Shown in pieces: positions 42,890 to 51,363 of a DNA stretch of 64,000 bases (its first letter is position 1; each line of letters starts with the position of its first letter). Source of the stretch: Amphritea atlantica (GTDB lineage Bacteria > Pseudomonadota > Gammaproteobacteria > Pseudomonadales > Balneatricaceae); contig CP073344.1 in NCBI GenBank assembly GCA_024397875.1, positions 1,293,001 through 1,357,000 on the forward strand, in the 5' to 3' direction. The translations under genes and the position numbers were made by a program. The notes beneath the pieces are model-generated. The model ran no database searches. It had not been told where the DNA came from and was given only the letters and a program-made list of their open reading frames with translations.

Positions 42890-43744
42890 TCAGGCGGTAT
42901 AACCGATCAGTGCCCGTAGTCCGGCGATAACACTGTCGCCCTCTTCAAGGGGTAGGCCGTCTTCGGTCAGCTGATTGATACGGGTGACGCCGTCAACACT
43001 ACCGAGCTTTGAGAGGTATTCGATAATGGCCAGCGGATCGATCTCGCCCAGCAGGTCGCGCCCGCTCCACAGACTGAAGAAAGCAATCAGGCCGTAGGCA
43101 CCCCAGTTGGATACATCGGCGATCAGCAGTTCATCGACACGGGTCGCCGCGGGTGTAATATCCAGCCCTTTGATCGCTTCGGTGATGTTACCCATACCGA
43201 TCTCGTTGCCACCATCGCCAATACCGATGGTCGGGCACTTGGCATTGTTAACAAAGGTGTCGAAGCAGGCGGTACGTGCGCTGATGCTCTCGCCGCGCAT
43301 ATTGTAATAACCACCGTCTTCAGCCTGTCCGGGACGCTCGATGGACAGCACTGCATCAGGATTGTAGTTATACAACGCCTTGAACGCTTCAAGGGTGCGT
43401 TCCTGGTGCTCACCCACCCGGATCTCGTGGACACGATATTTGTTCATCAATGCCTGAGAGACCGGCGGGCCGCAAACGATTACCGGGGTGGCACCAAGCT
43501 TTTCAAGGGCATCGTAAAGGGCGATTGCCCCCAGTGGACCATCGGTTTCAAAGGTATCAACAACCGGGAAACCGGTGCCGATCAACACATGGCCTTTGCA
43601 CTTATACAGAGTGCGTGCAGCCCGAAGGTAGTAGCCACTGGACAGTGCAGGCTGAACCGTTTTCATGCCGCGCAGGTTACGGGACACCAGCAGGTCTTCT
43701 ACCTGCTTGCTAAGTACGGCTTCATTGATCTGATTTTCTGACAT
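42890..43744 (-). CDS. DUF4392 protein, D-glutamate cyclase C-terminal-type domain
   Basis: A 284-aa protein matching the domain that forms the C-terminal half of eukaryotic D-glutamate cyclase (DGLUCY). It contains TGFPVVDTFETDGPLGAIAL, GATPVIVCGPPVSQAL, VLSIERPGQAEDGGYYNMRG, IGIGDGGNEIGMGNI and LIADVSNWGAYGL, glycine/aspartate-rich blocks suggesting metal or phosphate binding. The frame opens at a TTG (43765), but ATG 43744 is favoured (MSENQINEAVLS). It is the last gene of the operon and lies 84 bp after pxpC. The mammalian enzyme converts D-glutamate to 5-oxo-D-proline; activity of this protein alone is inferred. Confidence 0.82.
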   Translation of the reverse strand: MSENQINEAVLSKQVEDLLVSRNLRGMKTVQPALSSGYYLRAARTLYKCKGHVLIGTGFPVVDTFETDGPLGAIALYDALEKLGATPVIVCGPPVSQALMNKYRVHEIRVGEHQERTLEAFKALYNYNPDAVLSIERPGQAEDGGYYNMRGESISARTACFDTFVNNAKCPTIGIGDGGNEIGMGNITEAIKGLDITPAATRVDELLIADVSNWGAYGLIAFFSLWSGRDLLGEIDPLAIIEYLSKLGSVDGVTRINQLTEDGLPLEEGDSVIAGLRALIGYTA

Positions 43745-43828
43745 CGAGAGTTCTCTCTGTTTCAAGTCTGTTCGTGATCCGGTGAGTTGCAGTGACCGGA
43801 GATAATGTATGGCTGTTATAGCCCTGAA

Positions 43829-44767
43829 TTAATCAACCGGTTCCGGCTCGGTGTTGTTAAACCGGACATGCCCCAGACAGTGCAGGTTGTGGGCATCATC
43901 GATAGTAATTTCATCGAATGAGATCCGTGAACCGGGTAGCATCTGTGCCATACGGGCAGTATCCATCGCTATCATTGAGCCGATCTTCGGATAGCCGCCA
44001 ATGGTCTGACGATCATTCAGGAGCACGATTGGCTGGCCATCGGCAGGGATCTGTATCGCGCCATGGCAGATGCCTTCCGACAGAATGCCGTCAAACGAAG
44101 GCTTTACTTCAGGCCCTGCCAGTCGGTAGCCCATGCGATCCGCCCGGTCGGTAACTGTGTATTCACTGCTGAAAAACAGGCGCTTCTGATAATCGCTGAA
44201 GGCGTGTTGCTGATAACCGGTAATCACCCGCAGAGTGATATTATCGGCATAGTCCGGACGGTGTTGCTCGGGCAGGCGGTAGCCTCTGTGCTTCACCGGT
44301 GGTGTGCAGTGCAGGAAGTCCCCTTGCTGCAGTTTTTCACCGGTAAAGCCGCCGATCCCTTCGCGGGTTACGGTGGCGCTGCTGGAAAAGCTATGTTCTA
44401 CCTGAAAACCACCGCTAACAGCCAGATACGCACGGGCTCCCTGAGTCGAAAAGCCAACTTCAATCTTGTCACCGGCTTTAATCTTATGTGCGTGCCAGCG
44501 ATCCTGTTCTATGCCGTTGATCTTCAGGGGCATCTCAGCGCCAGCCAGAACAATCTGGGCATCGGTTTCCGCTGCCAGGACCAGGCCGCCAAAGCTGATC
44601 TCCAGTGCGGTGGTGTTCATTGGGTTATCAACCAGGCGGTTGGCCCATTTGAATGCCAGTGCATCCAGAGGGCCGCCGGTGGTCAGGCCGATGCGGTGAT
44701 GACCAAAGCGTCCGGCATCCTGAATCAGGGTCAGCAGGCCGGGTTGTACTACCTTAAAGCCGCTCAT
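43829..44767 (-). CDS. pxpC: 5-oxoprolinase subunit C
   Basis: Carboxyltransferase-like subunit (KipA / allophanate hydrolase subunit 2 family) of the ATP-dependent 5-oxoprolinase PxpABC. In 312 aa: GFKVVQPGLLTLIQDAGRFG at the N-terminus, GLTTGGPLDALAFKWANRLV, LAVSGGFQVEHSFSSSATVT, RADRMGYRLAGPEVKP and QPIVLLNDRQTIGGYPKIG. All are signature stretches of the family. Overlaps pxpB by 4 bp, consistent with a stoichiometric complex. Confidence 0.93.
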   Translation of the reverse strand: MSGFKVVQPGLLTLIQDAGRFGHHRIGLTTGGPLDALAFKWANRLVDNPMNTTALEISFGGLVLAAETDAQIVLAGAEMPLKINGIEQDRWHAHKIKAGDKIEVGFSTQGARAYLAVSGGFQVEHSFSSSATVTREGIGGFTGEKLQQGDFLHCTPPVKHRGYRLPEQHRPDYADNITLRVITGYQQHAFSDYQKRLFFSSEYTVTDRADRMGYRLAGPEVKPSFDGILSEGICHGAIQIPADGQPIVLLNDRQTIGGYPKIGSMIAMDTARMAQMLPGSRISFDEITIDDAHNLHCLGHVRFNNTEPEPVD

Positions 44768-45477
44768 CTGATCTCTCCCAGCTCGCCGCCCTGAGCGAAA
44801 AACTCATCCCGGCTGATCGGATTAAATCTGATCCGGTCTCCCACCTGTACCGGCATGGTCGGTTCAGCTTTCGGGTCGAACATCCGTGTTGGGCACAGGC
44901 CGATAAGATTCCAGCCACCGGGTGATACGGCAGGGTACACGGCGGTCTGGCGATCAGCGATGGCGATTGCACCGCGGGGAACGCGGGTTCTCGGAGTCGA
45001 TAACCGGGGGGCTGCAATACGCTCATCGACTTCGCCAAGATAGGCAAAGCCCGGCGCAAAACCGATAGCATACACCCGGTATTCCATCTCACTGTGTATT
45101 TTGATGACCTCTTCTATACTGAGGTCTGCGCGCTGTGCCAGTGCTTCAAGATCGGGACCGGATTCAGGACTATAGTAGGCTGGCAGAATGACTAAGTTGC
45201 CTTCGCTGCTGTCACTTTCGCCCAGTTGGCTCAGTACTTTTCGGATACAGCTGCGGATTTCCAGGTGGTCGGTTGCCAACTGATCATAGATGACCAGCAG
45301 GGAAGCGTAAGAGGGCACCATATCTATCAGTTTGCCGCTCAGCTCGGTTTCCAGAATAGTCACCGCCTGCTGAACCTGCGAGGAAACCCGGGGATCTGTT
45401 TTTTCACCAAAATAGATAATCAGGGCGTTTTCGCCTGCTATTTCGACCCGTATAGTGTCTGTCGGCGTAATCATCAA
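44764..45477 (-). CDS. pxpB: 5-oxoprolinase subunit B
   Basis: KipI / allophanate hydrolase subunit 1 family, 237 aa. Conserved segments: GENALIIYFGEKTDPRVSSQ, IDMVPSYASLLVIYD, YYSPESGPDLEALAQR, YRVYAIGFAPGFAYLGEVDE and LSTPRTRVPRGAIAIADRQT followed by YPAVSPGGWNLIGLCP. With PxpA and PxpC it cleaves 5-oxo-L-proline to glutamate using ATP. Overlaps both neighbours by 4 bp. Confidence 0.93.
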   Translation of the reverse strand: MMITPTDTIRVEIAGENALIIYFGEKTDPRVSSQVQQAVTILETELSGKLIDMVPSYASLLVIYDQLATDHLEIRSCIRKVLSQLGESDSSEGNLVILPAYYSPESGPDLEALAQRADLSIEEVIKIHSEMEYRVYAIGFAPGFAYLGEVDERIAAPRLSTPRTRVPRGAIAIADRQTAVYPAVSPGGWNLIGLCPTRMFDPKAEPTMPVQVGDRIRFNPISRDEFFAQGGELGEIR

Positions 45478-46205
45478 CGGATCAATCCACGAATTTCCTG
45501 GATGGCGTTTACGCCGTCCATATTATCGCCATGGACGCAAAGCGTGTCCGCTCGCAGGGTCAGTAGGTGTCCGCTGACAGTGGTTACGGTGCCCTGTTCT
45601 TTCAGTTGCTTAACCTGAGCCAGCATCTTCTCTTTGGTATGGACTGCGCCGGGTTGAGTCCGGGACAGCAGCTTACCATCATCGTCGTAGCAGCGATCTG
45701 CAAAGATCTCAAACCAGAGCTCAAGGCCTATGCTGTCGGCTTCTTGCAGATGCTGCTCTGCCTGAGGCGTGCTTTGCAGCATCAGTACCAGTGGCCGGTG
45801 ATATTCCGCGACGGCCTGCATGATGGTTGCGCGGATCTCACTATCGGCCATCATATCGTTGTACATCGCACCGTGGGGCTTGACGTAGGTGAGCGTCTGC
45901 CCCTGAAGCGTTGCCATACCGTCTATTGCGGCGATCTGATATTGCACTGTTGCTTTTAGTTCTGCCGCAGTGACTTTAATGCTGCGGCGGCCAAAACCTA
46001 CAAGATCGGGGTAGCCCGGATGGGCGCCGATAGTGACATTGTTGGCCTTTGCCAGCTCCAGGGTTTTTTGCAGTACCAGTGGATCGCCGGCATGAAAACC
46101 ACAGGCGATATTGGCCTGATCGATATGCGGCATTACCGCTTCATCCAGGCCCATTATCCAGGAGCCAAAGCTTTCACCCAGGTCACAGTTAAGACGTAAA
46201 GACAT
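45474..46205 (-). CDS. pxpA: 5-oxoprolinase subunit A
   Basis: LamB/YcsF family subunit, 243 aa, with the hallmark N-terminus LRLNCDLGESFGSWIMG and HIDQANIACGFHAGDPLVLQ, then NVTIGAHPGYPDLVGFGRR, LTYVKPHGAMYNDMMAD, and the C-terminal HGDNMDGVNAIQEIRGLIR. In the PxpABC complex it is thought to bind or open the oxoproline ring after phosphorylation by PxpBC. First of the three overlapping pxp genes, 14 bp after the DUF1445 gene. Confidence 0.94.
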   Translation of the reverse strand: MSLRLNCDLGESFGSWIMGLDEAVMPHIDQANIACGFHAGDPLVLQKTLELAKANNVTIGAHPGYPDLVGFGRRSIKVTAAELKATVQYQIAAIDGMATLQGQTLTYVKPHGAMYNDMMADSEIRATIMQAVAEYHRPLVLMLQSTPQAEQHLQEADSIGLELWFEIFADRCYDDDGKLLSRTQPGAVHTKEKMLAQVKQLKEQGTVTTVSGHLLTLRADTLCVHGDNMDGVNAIQEIRGLIR

Positions 46206-46219
46206 ATTTAATTCTCCTG

Positions 46220-47008
46220 TTACAGCACAGCCAGGCGGCTGTTAGGCAGATCGGTGATCAGCATGTGGCCCGGGCTGTGAGTGATGCAGAACTCAGGCTT
46301 TGCCTGTTCGATCGCTACCTGAGGTGTTACACCGCAGGCCCAGAATACCGGCAGTTCGCCCTCTTTAATGGTCACGGCATCACCGAAGTCCGGTTTGTTG
46401 ATATCCTGAATACCTATCTGGGACGGGTCGCCAAGGTGTAGCGGTGCACCATGTACAGAAGGGAAGCGGGTACAGATCTGTACTGCACGGATCGCATCGG
46501 CAGCCTTCATCGGACGCATGCTGACAACGGTGGTGCCACTGAAACGGCCAGCACTTTTACATTCGATATTGGTGCGGTACATTGGCACATTGACACCTTC
46601 GGTGATATTGCGCACTTCCAGCCCGTCAGCTATCAGAGCTTCCTCAAATGAGAACGAACATCCCAGAACAAAGGTCACCAGATCGTCGCGCCAGTAAGGT
46701 TTAAGGTCGGAAACCTCTTCTGTGAGGACACCATTTGTATAGATGCGGTATTTAGGCACATCGCTGCGAATATCGATATCCTGACCAAGATCGGGAAGCA
46801 TAAACTCACCTGGCTGACTGGACATACCGACAATCGGACAGGGTTTCGGATTTTTTTGGCAGAACTGCAGAAAATCGTTTGCCCATTCTTTTGGCATGAT
46901 AGCCAGATTTCCCTGAACGAAACCCTGACCATAACCGGATGTATTGCCGGTAAACTCGCCGCTGCGAATCTGCTGGCGGATATTAAAAGGAGTCATCTCT
47001 TTGTTCAT
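46220..47008 (-). CDS. DUF1445 putative hydro-lyase, D-glutamate cyclase N-terminal-type domain
   Basis: A 262-aa member of the YcsI/DUF1445 family, annotated elsewhere as putative hydro-lyase. Signatures: [80 protein letters not shown] and [16 protein letters not shown]. The same domain forms the N-terminal part of eukaryotic D-glutamate cyclase. The frame extends to 47065, but ATG 47008 ([17 protein letters not shown]) has AAGG ~8 nt upstream and the usual N-terminus. It leads the operon that ends with the DUF4392 gene. Confidence 0.85.
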   Translation of the reverse strand: MNKEMTPFNIRQQIRSGEFTGNTSGYGQGFVQGNLAIMPKEWANDFLQFCQKNPKPCPIVGMSSQPGEFMLPDLGQDIDIRSDVPKYRIYTNGVLTEEVSDLKPYWRDDLVTFVLGCSFSFEEALIADGLEVRNITEGVNVPMYRTNIECKSAGRFSGTTVVSMRPMKAADAIRAVQICTRFPSVHGAPLHLGDPSQIGIQDINKPDFGDAVTIKEGELPVFWACGVTPQVAIEQAKPEFCITHSPGHMLITDLPNSRLAVL

Positions 47009-47344
47009 CGGTTTAGCCTTAATCTGCGGGCCGCTGAGCGGCGATCTTGTAAACTTTCTTGTCACGCTGATTTTCTGCGGAAAATCAGGCGGGAAAGCGA
47101 CAGCCTGACAACTGGACTTTTCGAAGTGATTGTCAGTTTATTTATCTGTTCTGCAAGGTAATAGCTTAGACCCTGCAGTGATGTGTGGGCGCATAGCACT
47201 TAAGGTAGCACTTTAAGTTAGCGCTTAAAAATTGCGCCGAAGAACGTGCCGAACGGCTGGGATATCGGTGACGGTTCAGGACCGCCAGCCCGTTAACTGA
47301 TGAATCAGCAGATGCTGCAAGCGTCAGTTAAAAAACCTGTTGGC
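47009..47344. other. 336-bp leader region of the 5-oxoproline/D-glutamate operon
   Basis: No gene on either strand is supported. It contains the three-copy AGCRCTTAA repeat at 47195-47229; the operon promoter should lie here on the minus strand. Confidence 0.5.
47195..47229. repeat. Three near-direct repeats AGC(A/G)CTT(T)AA
   Basis: AGCACTTAAG (47195), AGCACTTTAAG (47208) and AGCGCTTAAA (47220) are spaced 13 and 12 bp, just over one helical turn each, as for cooperative binding of a regulator on one DNA face. Confidence 0.5.
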
Positions 47345-47536
47345 TTATACAGTAGCCATCCATTGTTCAACCTGTGCTTTACTGCGGCCAAAAAAAACAA
47401 CACGAGCCGTAGAACTCAGGGCACCGTTAAAGCCTATATTGCGACGGTAAACCCACCAGCTGTCAGCGGCCATCTCAATGATTTCGTCAACGTGACGTAG
47501 TTGCTGAAATTGGTCCAGCGGCATCATTGTGCTCAT
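47345..47536 (-). CDS. Small hypothetical protein, 63 aa
   Basis: Begins MSTMMPLDQFQQLRHVDEII and contains DSWWVYRRNIGFNGALSSTA and a C-terminal GRSKAQVEQWMATV. The aromatic-rich, evenly composed sequence reads like a genuine small cytoplasmic protein; AGGAGC lies 12 nt before the ATG, a little far. Codon use resembles neighbours. Function unknown. It precedes the 5-oxoproline operon on the same strand with 336 bp between. Confidence 0.6.
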   Translation of the reverse strand: MSTMMPLDQFQQLRHVDEIIEMAADSWWVYRRNIGFNGALSSTARVVFFGRSKAQVEQWMATV

Positions 47537-47862
47537 GGTATTTGTCGTGCTCCTGATAGAATCATCACTATTATCAATATATAAACCATTGTGGCGTTAC
47601 CGCTGATAGCTGTCTAATGAATAATCGCTTACATATCTGATAAATTTTATTTATCAGTTGGCCTTGTTAAATGGATAGCTTAGTGAATCAGGCAGTTTTG
47701 TTATGTAGATAGTTTCTTAATCGATGATTGCCGAATCTTGTTTTCATTCGTCTGTCGTTGAAGTGCAGACCTGATGAATTATTCTTTATCGATGCTGATG
47801 CAGGCTTTATCAGAGTGGGGTGCTTGCGAAGGGTGGGGCAGAAAAGTGTCTGAAATTGTCAG
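47537..47862. other. 326-bp region without a recognisable gene
   Basis: AT-rich (for example around 47575-47660). It separates the EAL/HDOD gene from the 63-aa gene; only the upstream signals of the latter are expected. No terminator, RNA or repeat recognised. Confidence 0.4.
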
Positions 47863-49068
47863 TTAGCCAATTTTTTCCATGGTTTCACGAACCCAGTTAA
47901 GGCTGTCTAGATAGGCCTGGTTCAATTGCGGGCCGGAAATAGAGTCGGGCAGTGAACTCCACTCTCCCTTCATAAACGTGTCAACGGTGGTTAACAGATT
48001 ACCGTACTCACCCTCACTATACTGAATAGCTTTCTGGATATCATCGCCCAAAACCACTTGCTGCAGAATCTCTTCCATAGGTGTATCCAACAGCGCATCA
48101 AGTCCGGCGAATACGCCCATCATAAATGCGCTTGATCCTGATAGCGCAGAATTTGCATTGGCCAGTTGCTCGCACATTCTCGCGCGTATCAGTGTGTGAC
48201 GGGTGAGTTCATCGGGTTTCGCCATCTCTCCGGAAAATGCGATCAGGGCACACCAGCGCTTTATCTCCTGCACGCCCAGCAATACAACAGCCTCCTCAAT
48301 ACTGTCTATCTTTCTGGTCAGATTGAAAAGGGACGAGTTAACGATACGGATAAGCTTAAAAGAAAGTTGAGGATCTTTTTTTACGATTGGTCCGATCTCC
48401 GAGATCGTGACATCGGGGTCTGCCAAAAGAGACATAAGCTCAATCATGACAATTTCGCTGGAGCTGAGTTTCCGGCCTTCAACTACCTGTGGCCGACAGA
48501 GAAAATACCCCTGAAACAGTTTAAACCCCAGTGCTTTGCAACGATTAAAAACCTCCTGTGTTTCTATCTTTTCGGCCAGCAGTGTCACGTTGAAGGGTTT
48601 AAGCCATTCGATATGTTGAATCAGTTGCTCATCAGTCAGCTGCAACAGATCCAGCTTGACGATATGCACCATCTCAAGAATCGGATCATATTCAGGGCTA
48701 TAGATAAAATCATCGAGTGCCATTCGGTAGCCGGCATCGATAAAACGACGGATCCCAGCAATCAGCGTGTCATCAACTGTCATGCCTTCAAGGATTTCCA
48801 GCACAATATGTTTGCGGGAAATTTCAGGAATGTGCTCTGACTGAAGCATGTCTTGCGTTAGATTGATAAAGGCAGGCAGTGTTGTCAGTTTGCCGGCTTT
48901 GCAGATACTGGTGAAGTTATTCAGTAAAACCTGAGAGGTGGCGCTGTTACCATCCGTTATCTGCGAGCGTTGCGGGTTTTCTTTGTCCCTATAGAGCAGC
49001 TCATAGGCAACAACGCTGAGGTTAGCGTCAAATATGGGCTGGCGCGCCATTAAGATGTCTTGAGGCAT
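47863..49068 (-). CDS. EAL-HDOD signalling protein with degenerate EAL motif
   Basis: A 401-aa YuxH/CdgJ-type protein: N-terminal EAL-like domain (ARQPIFDANLSVVAYELLYR, VLEILEGM, MALDDFIY, LLAEKIET) and C-terminal HDOD domain (LLADPDVTISEIGPIVKKDP, LSFKLIRIVNSSLFNL, IEEAVVLLGVQEIKRW). The catalytic EAL is replaced by ELL, and the domain is short, so c-di-GMP hydrolysis is unlikely although DDF is kept. It probably acts as a regulatory scaffold in motility or biofilm control, as shown for some relatives. Confidence 0.9.
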   Translation of the reverse strand: MPQDILMARQPIFDANLSVVAYELLYRDKENPQRSQITDGNSATSQVLLNNFTSICKAGKLTTLPAFINLTQDMLQSEHIPEISRKHIVLEILEGMTVDDTLIAGIRRFIDAGYRMALDDFIYSPEYDPILEMVHIVKLDLLQLTDEQLIQHIEWLKPFNVTLLAEKIETQEVFNRCKALGFKLFQGYFLCRPQVVEGRKLSSSEIVMIELMSLLADPDVTISEIGPIVKKDPQLSFKLIRIVNSSLFNLTRKIDSIEEAVVLLGVQEIKRWCALIAFSGEMAKPDELTRHTLIRARMCEQLANANSALSGSSAFMMGVFAGLDALLDTPMEEILQQVVLGDDIQKAIQYSEGEYGNLLTTVDTFMKGEWSSLPDSISGPQLNQAYLDSLNWVRETMEKIG

Positions 49069-49505
49069 TTTCTCTCCCTAAATAGCCGCGTCAACGTCTA
49101 AGAGTCCTTGTTGCAAAGATTTATTGTCTGCTGCTCAGTATAGCTGTTTTGTTTTAATCAAAAGTTTTCTCTATCACCAGATTGGGTTTTAATATCGGTA
49201 TGGCGTCTCTGATTGCCCCGCTTTTATAATCTCTTGCTTAAAGTCAGGATATTGTTAAACCTTATGTCACCGACTCTCCTGTGTTTGATTATTTTGTGCT
49301 AAACGGTGACGCTGACGTTTTTCAGAGCCGCAGGGTAGCGAGGTATTGACCCGACTGAGCAAGGGTATTGTGTTACTTTAAATTGATAAGAAAGAGGCCT
49401 GATCGAGGGTTTTTTTCCCCTCCCGATAAACAGCTCCTGAAAGACTGGATGTTGAGTTAGAGCCTCACAAGTCTACAGTAGGTGGGGAGTGTCGCCCGCT
49501 GGCTA
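49069..49505. other. 437-bp region without a recognisable gene
   Basis: Contains a T7 tract within GAGGGTTTTTTTCCCCTCCCG near 49405-49426 but no convincing terminator stem or riboswitch. Upstream signals of the EAL-HDOD gene (minus strand) must lie near 49070-49150. Confidence 0.4.
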
Positions 49506-49688
49506 ATGGCAATACACTTTGAAAGTTCGTACGCGCAGCAGTGGTGGAACGTTGTCAGGCTGGATGTCGAAAGACTTTTTCGCTCCGGTGCAATAAGCCG
49601 GATTAAGGCGGAGTTAATCCAGCAAATTCAGGGAGATCGACTAATGCTGAGAGAGAGTGATGTAAAAAGTGAGCATAAAAAAGGCTGA
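49506..49688 (+). CDS. Small hypothetical protein, 60 aa
   Basis: Reads MAIHFESSYAQQWWNVVRLD and ends ELIQQIQGDRLMLRESDVKS plus a short basic tail; mostly helical and charged. The frame is open from a GTG at 49482, but ATG 49506 gives a more natural start; neither has a good ribosome-binding site. A perfect 14-bp terminator hairpin starts within its last codons, which argues that the region is transcribed in this direction. Function unknown. Confidence 0.5.
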   Translation: MAIHFESSYAQQWWNVVRLDVERLFRSGAISRIKAELIQQIQGDRLMLRESDVKSEHKKG

Positions 49689-49707
49689 ACACCGTTCAGC
49701 CTTTTTT
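49677..49707. terminator. Bidirectional intrinsic terminator
   Basis: AAAAAAGGCTGAAC-ACC-GTTCAGCCTTTTTT, a perfect 14-bp inverted repeat shared by the small plus-strand gene and the converging hpf gene. Confidence 0.93.
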
Positions 49708-49721
49708 ACACAGAGAGAACG

Positions 49722-50069
49722 TTATTCCTCTTCGGCGATCTCTTCTTCTGGCTCAGCCATCACCGGGACGCCTGAACCTTTTTTGTTGGTTTGAATATCA
49801 CGGATCTTTGCCAGCTGTTTGTCTATTTTATGAGCCAGAGAATCCAGTGCGGCAAAAAGATTATCTTCGCTGGCTTTAGCAAACAGATCTTTACCAGTCG
49901 CATGTACAGTGGCTTCAACAACCTCGGCTTTACCATTGCTCTTTTCAATAGTGACCTGGGCGCTGGTGATAACGTTGTAACGTCTTTGACTCTCCTCTAA
50001 CCAGGCTTCAATTTTTTCTCGTAATGCAGGAGAAACTTTGTCATTTCGATTAGTGATATTGATATTCAT
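49722..50069 (-). CDS. hpf: Ribosome hibernation promoting factor HPF (short form)
   Basis: Binds the 30S decoding region and promotes ribosome dimerisation in stationary phase. The 115-aa length and sequence fit short HPF/RaiA: MNINITNRNDKVSPALREKI, the RYNVITSAQVTIEKSNGKAE strand pair, HATGKDLFAKASEDNLFAAL, DSLAHKIDKQLAKIRD. The acidic tail (MAEPEEEIAEEE) is more RaiA-like than in E. coli HPF. It stands alone rather than in the rpoN operon where hpf is often found, so it may be a second paralog. Confidence 0.92.
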   Translation of the reverse strand: MNINITNRNDKVSPALREKIEAWLEESQRRYNVITSAQVTIEKSNGKAEVVEATVHATGKDLFAKASEDNLFAALDSLAHKIDKQLAKIRDIQTNKKGSGVPVMAEPEEEIAEEE

Positions 50070-50220
50070 GATCTAACCCTTACTGCAAACTATGCTTGAT
50101 GTCACACCTATAGAATGCTCTTTTCAGAATTTATTGCAATAGGGATGAGAAAAAAATCAATCCATTGATTTAGAAGAAATTATCGATGGTAATTTTGTCG
50201 GGTGAGCAGCTCCCATCGGG

Positions 50221-51258
50221 TCAGTTTTTGGTTAGTTGCTTTTCGTCTGCCCGTTGGCTGTCTAACAGTCGCTTGACTCTCAACAGGTTCTGATAGGCAA
50301 TTTCATAATATTGAGGGTTAGCTGAAATTGCTTTCTGAAAAAAGTCGGCGGCACGCTCATAGCGCTTGGACAGCAGGCATACATAGCCAATATCGTTATA
50401 CGCTTGCGGGGTGTCCATGGCCTGCTCCAGTGCTTCAAGGGCTTGCATGTACTTTTCCTGGCGCGCATAGACCAGCCCGAGGTTTTTCCATCCGGGTTGA
50501 TAGGCACTATCGACCTGCAGTGCGCGGGTAAAATAGCGCTCGGCTTGTGACCAGTTGCTTTGCAGGTAATAGGAGTATCCGAGATTATTAAGAATGATCT
50601 TGTCATTAGCATTGAGCTCAAGTGCAGCCTGATAGTTCAGACGGGCTTCGTCGAACTTGCCTTTCATATCGTAGATAATGCCAAGGCCGTTGTAGGATTC
50701 AATTGCCAGGGTTGAATGCGTTGCCTGGTCAGTCTTCATTTCTGTCTGTGCTGCGCGTTGTTCCTGATCGAGGGCAACGGCCTTGGAAAACGATTCCAGC
50801 GCCAGATCGTGCTGCTTCTTGCGTAACAAAATCAGGCCGCTGCCCTGATGAGCTGCGATGAGCTTCGGCTCGATGAAAAGTGCTTTCTGGTATGCCAGAT
50901 AGGCGATACGATAATTTTTGCGGGCATAGTGAATGTTGGCAATCTGCACCAGGGCATCGGTATGTTGGTTATCAAGTTCATAGGCGCGAATATATTCGTA
51001 CAGTGCCCGGTCGAAATCCTGCTCAGTTTTGGCCTTCAGGGCTCGCTGCATTGCCTCTTCGGGTGTTTTCGATTGTTGCTCGGCTATGTAGGCCAGGATC
51101 GGTTGACCTTCATAGAGTTCGTTATGCTCAGCACTGACCGTGGAGCTGGTGGGGTTTGACGAGCAAGCCGTCAGACCAAGCATGCAGCTGATCAGGATAA
51201 TCCGGACGCCCATGGTGTATACGGCCGTACTGAGTTTGCTATTAGACGTCCACATCAT
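50221..51258 (-). CDS. tadD: TPR lipoprotein of the Tad locus (TadD-like)
   Basis: Predicted outer-membrane lipoprotein needed for Tad pilus assembly. A basic start, hydrophobic segment and lipobox (IILISCMLGLTAC, Cys at residue 32) give lipidation. The rest is TPR repeats, for example AIESYNGLGIIYDMKGKFDE, ALELNANDKIILNNLGYSYY, RYFTRALQVDSAYQPGWKNL and LLSKRYERAADFFQKAISAN. The frame starts MMWTSN at 51258 (AAGGAA upstream); ATG 51213 would give a shorter signal. Last gene of the Tad operon, 105 bp after tadC. Confidence 0.88.
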   Translation of the reverse strand: MMWTSNSKLSTAVYTMGVRIILISCMLGLTACSSNPTSSTVSAEHNELYEGQPILAYIAEQQSKTPEEAMQRALKAKTEQDFDRALYEYIRAYELDNQHTDALVQIANIHYARKNYRIAYLAYQKALFIEPKLIAAHQGSGLILLRKKQHDLALESFSKAVALDQEQRAAQTEMKTDQATHSTLAIESYNGLGIIYDMKGKFDEARLNYQAALELNANDKIILNNLGYSYYLQSNWSQAERYFTRALQVDSAYQPGWKNLGLVYARQEKYMQALEALEQAMDTPQAYNDIGYVCLLSKRYERAADFFQKAISANPQYYEIAYQNLLRVKRLLDSQRADEKQLTKN

Positions 51259-51363
51259 CCCGTTTCCTTATGTTGATACCTGAAGAGTTCGCCTGAAGAG
51301 CTCATCTGAGGAGCTCAAGGCTGCCACTTTTTAATAACCTGTTAAGCATAGCTGTTATTTCTG

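Noticed and set aside
49069..49505. c-di-GMP riboswitch before the EAL-HDOD gene
   Set aside because: No conserved GEMM-type core (two helices with tetraloop receptor) was seen in the minus-strand leader.
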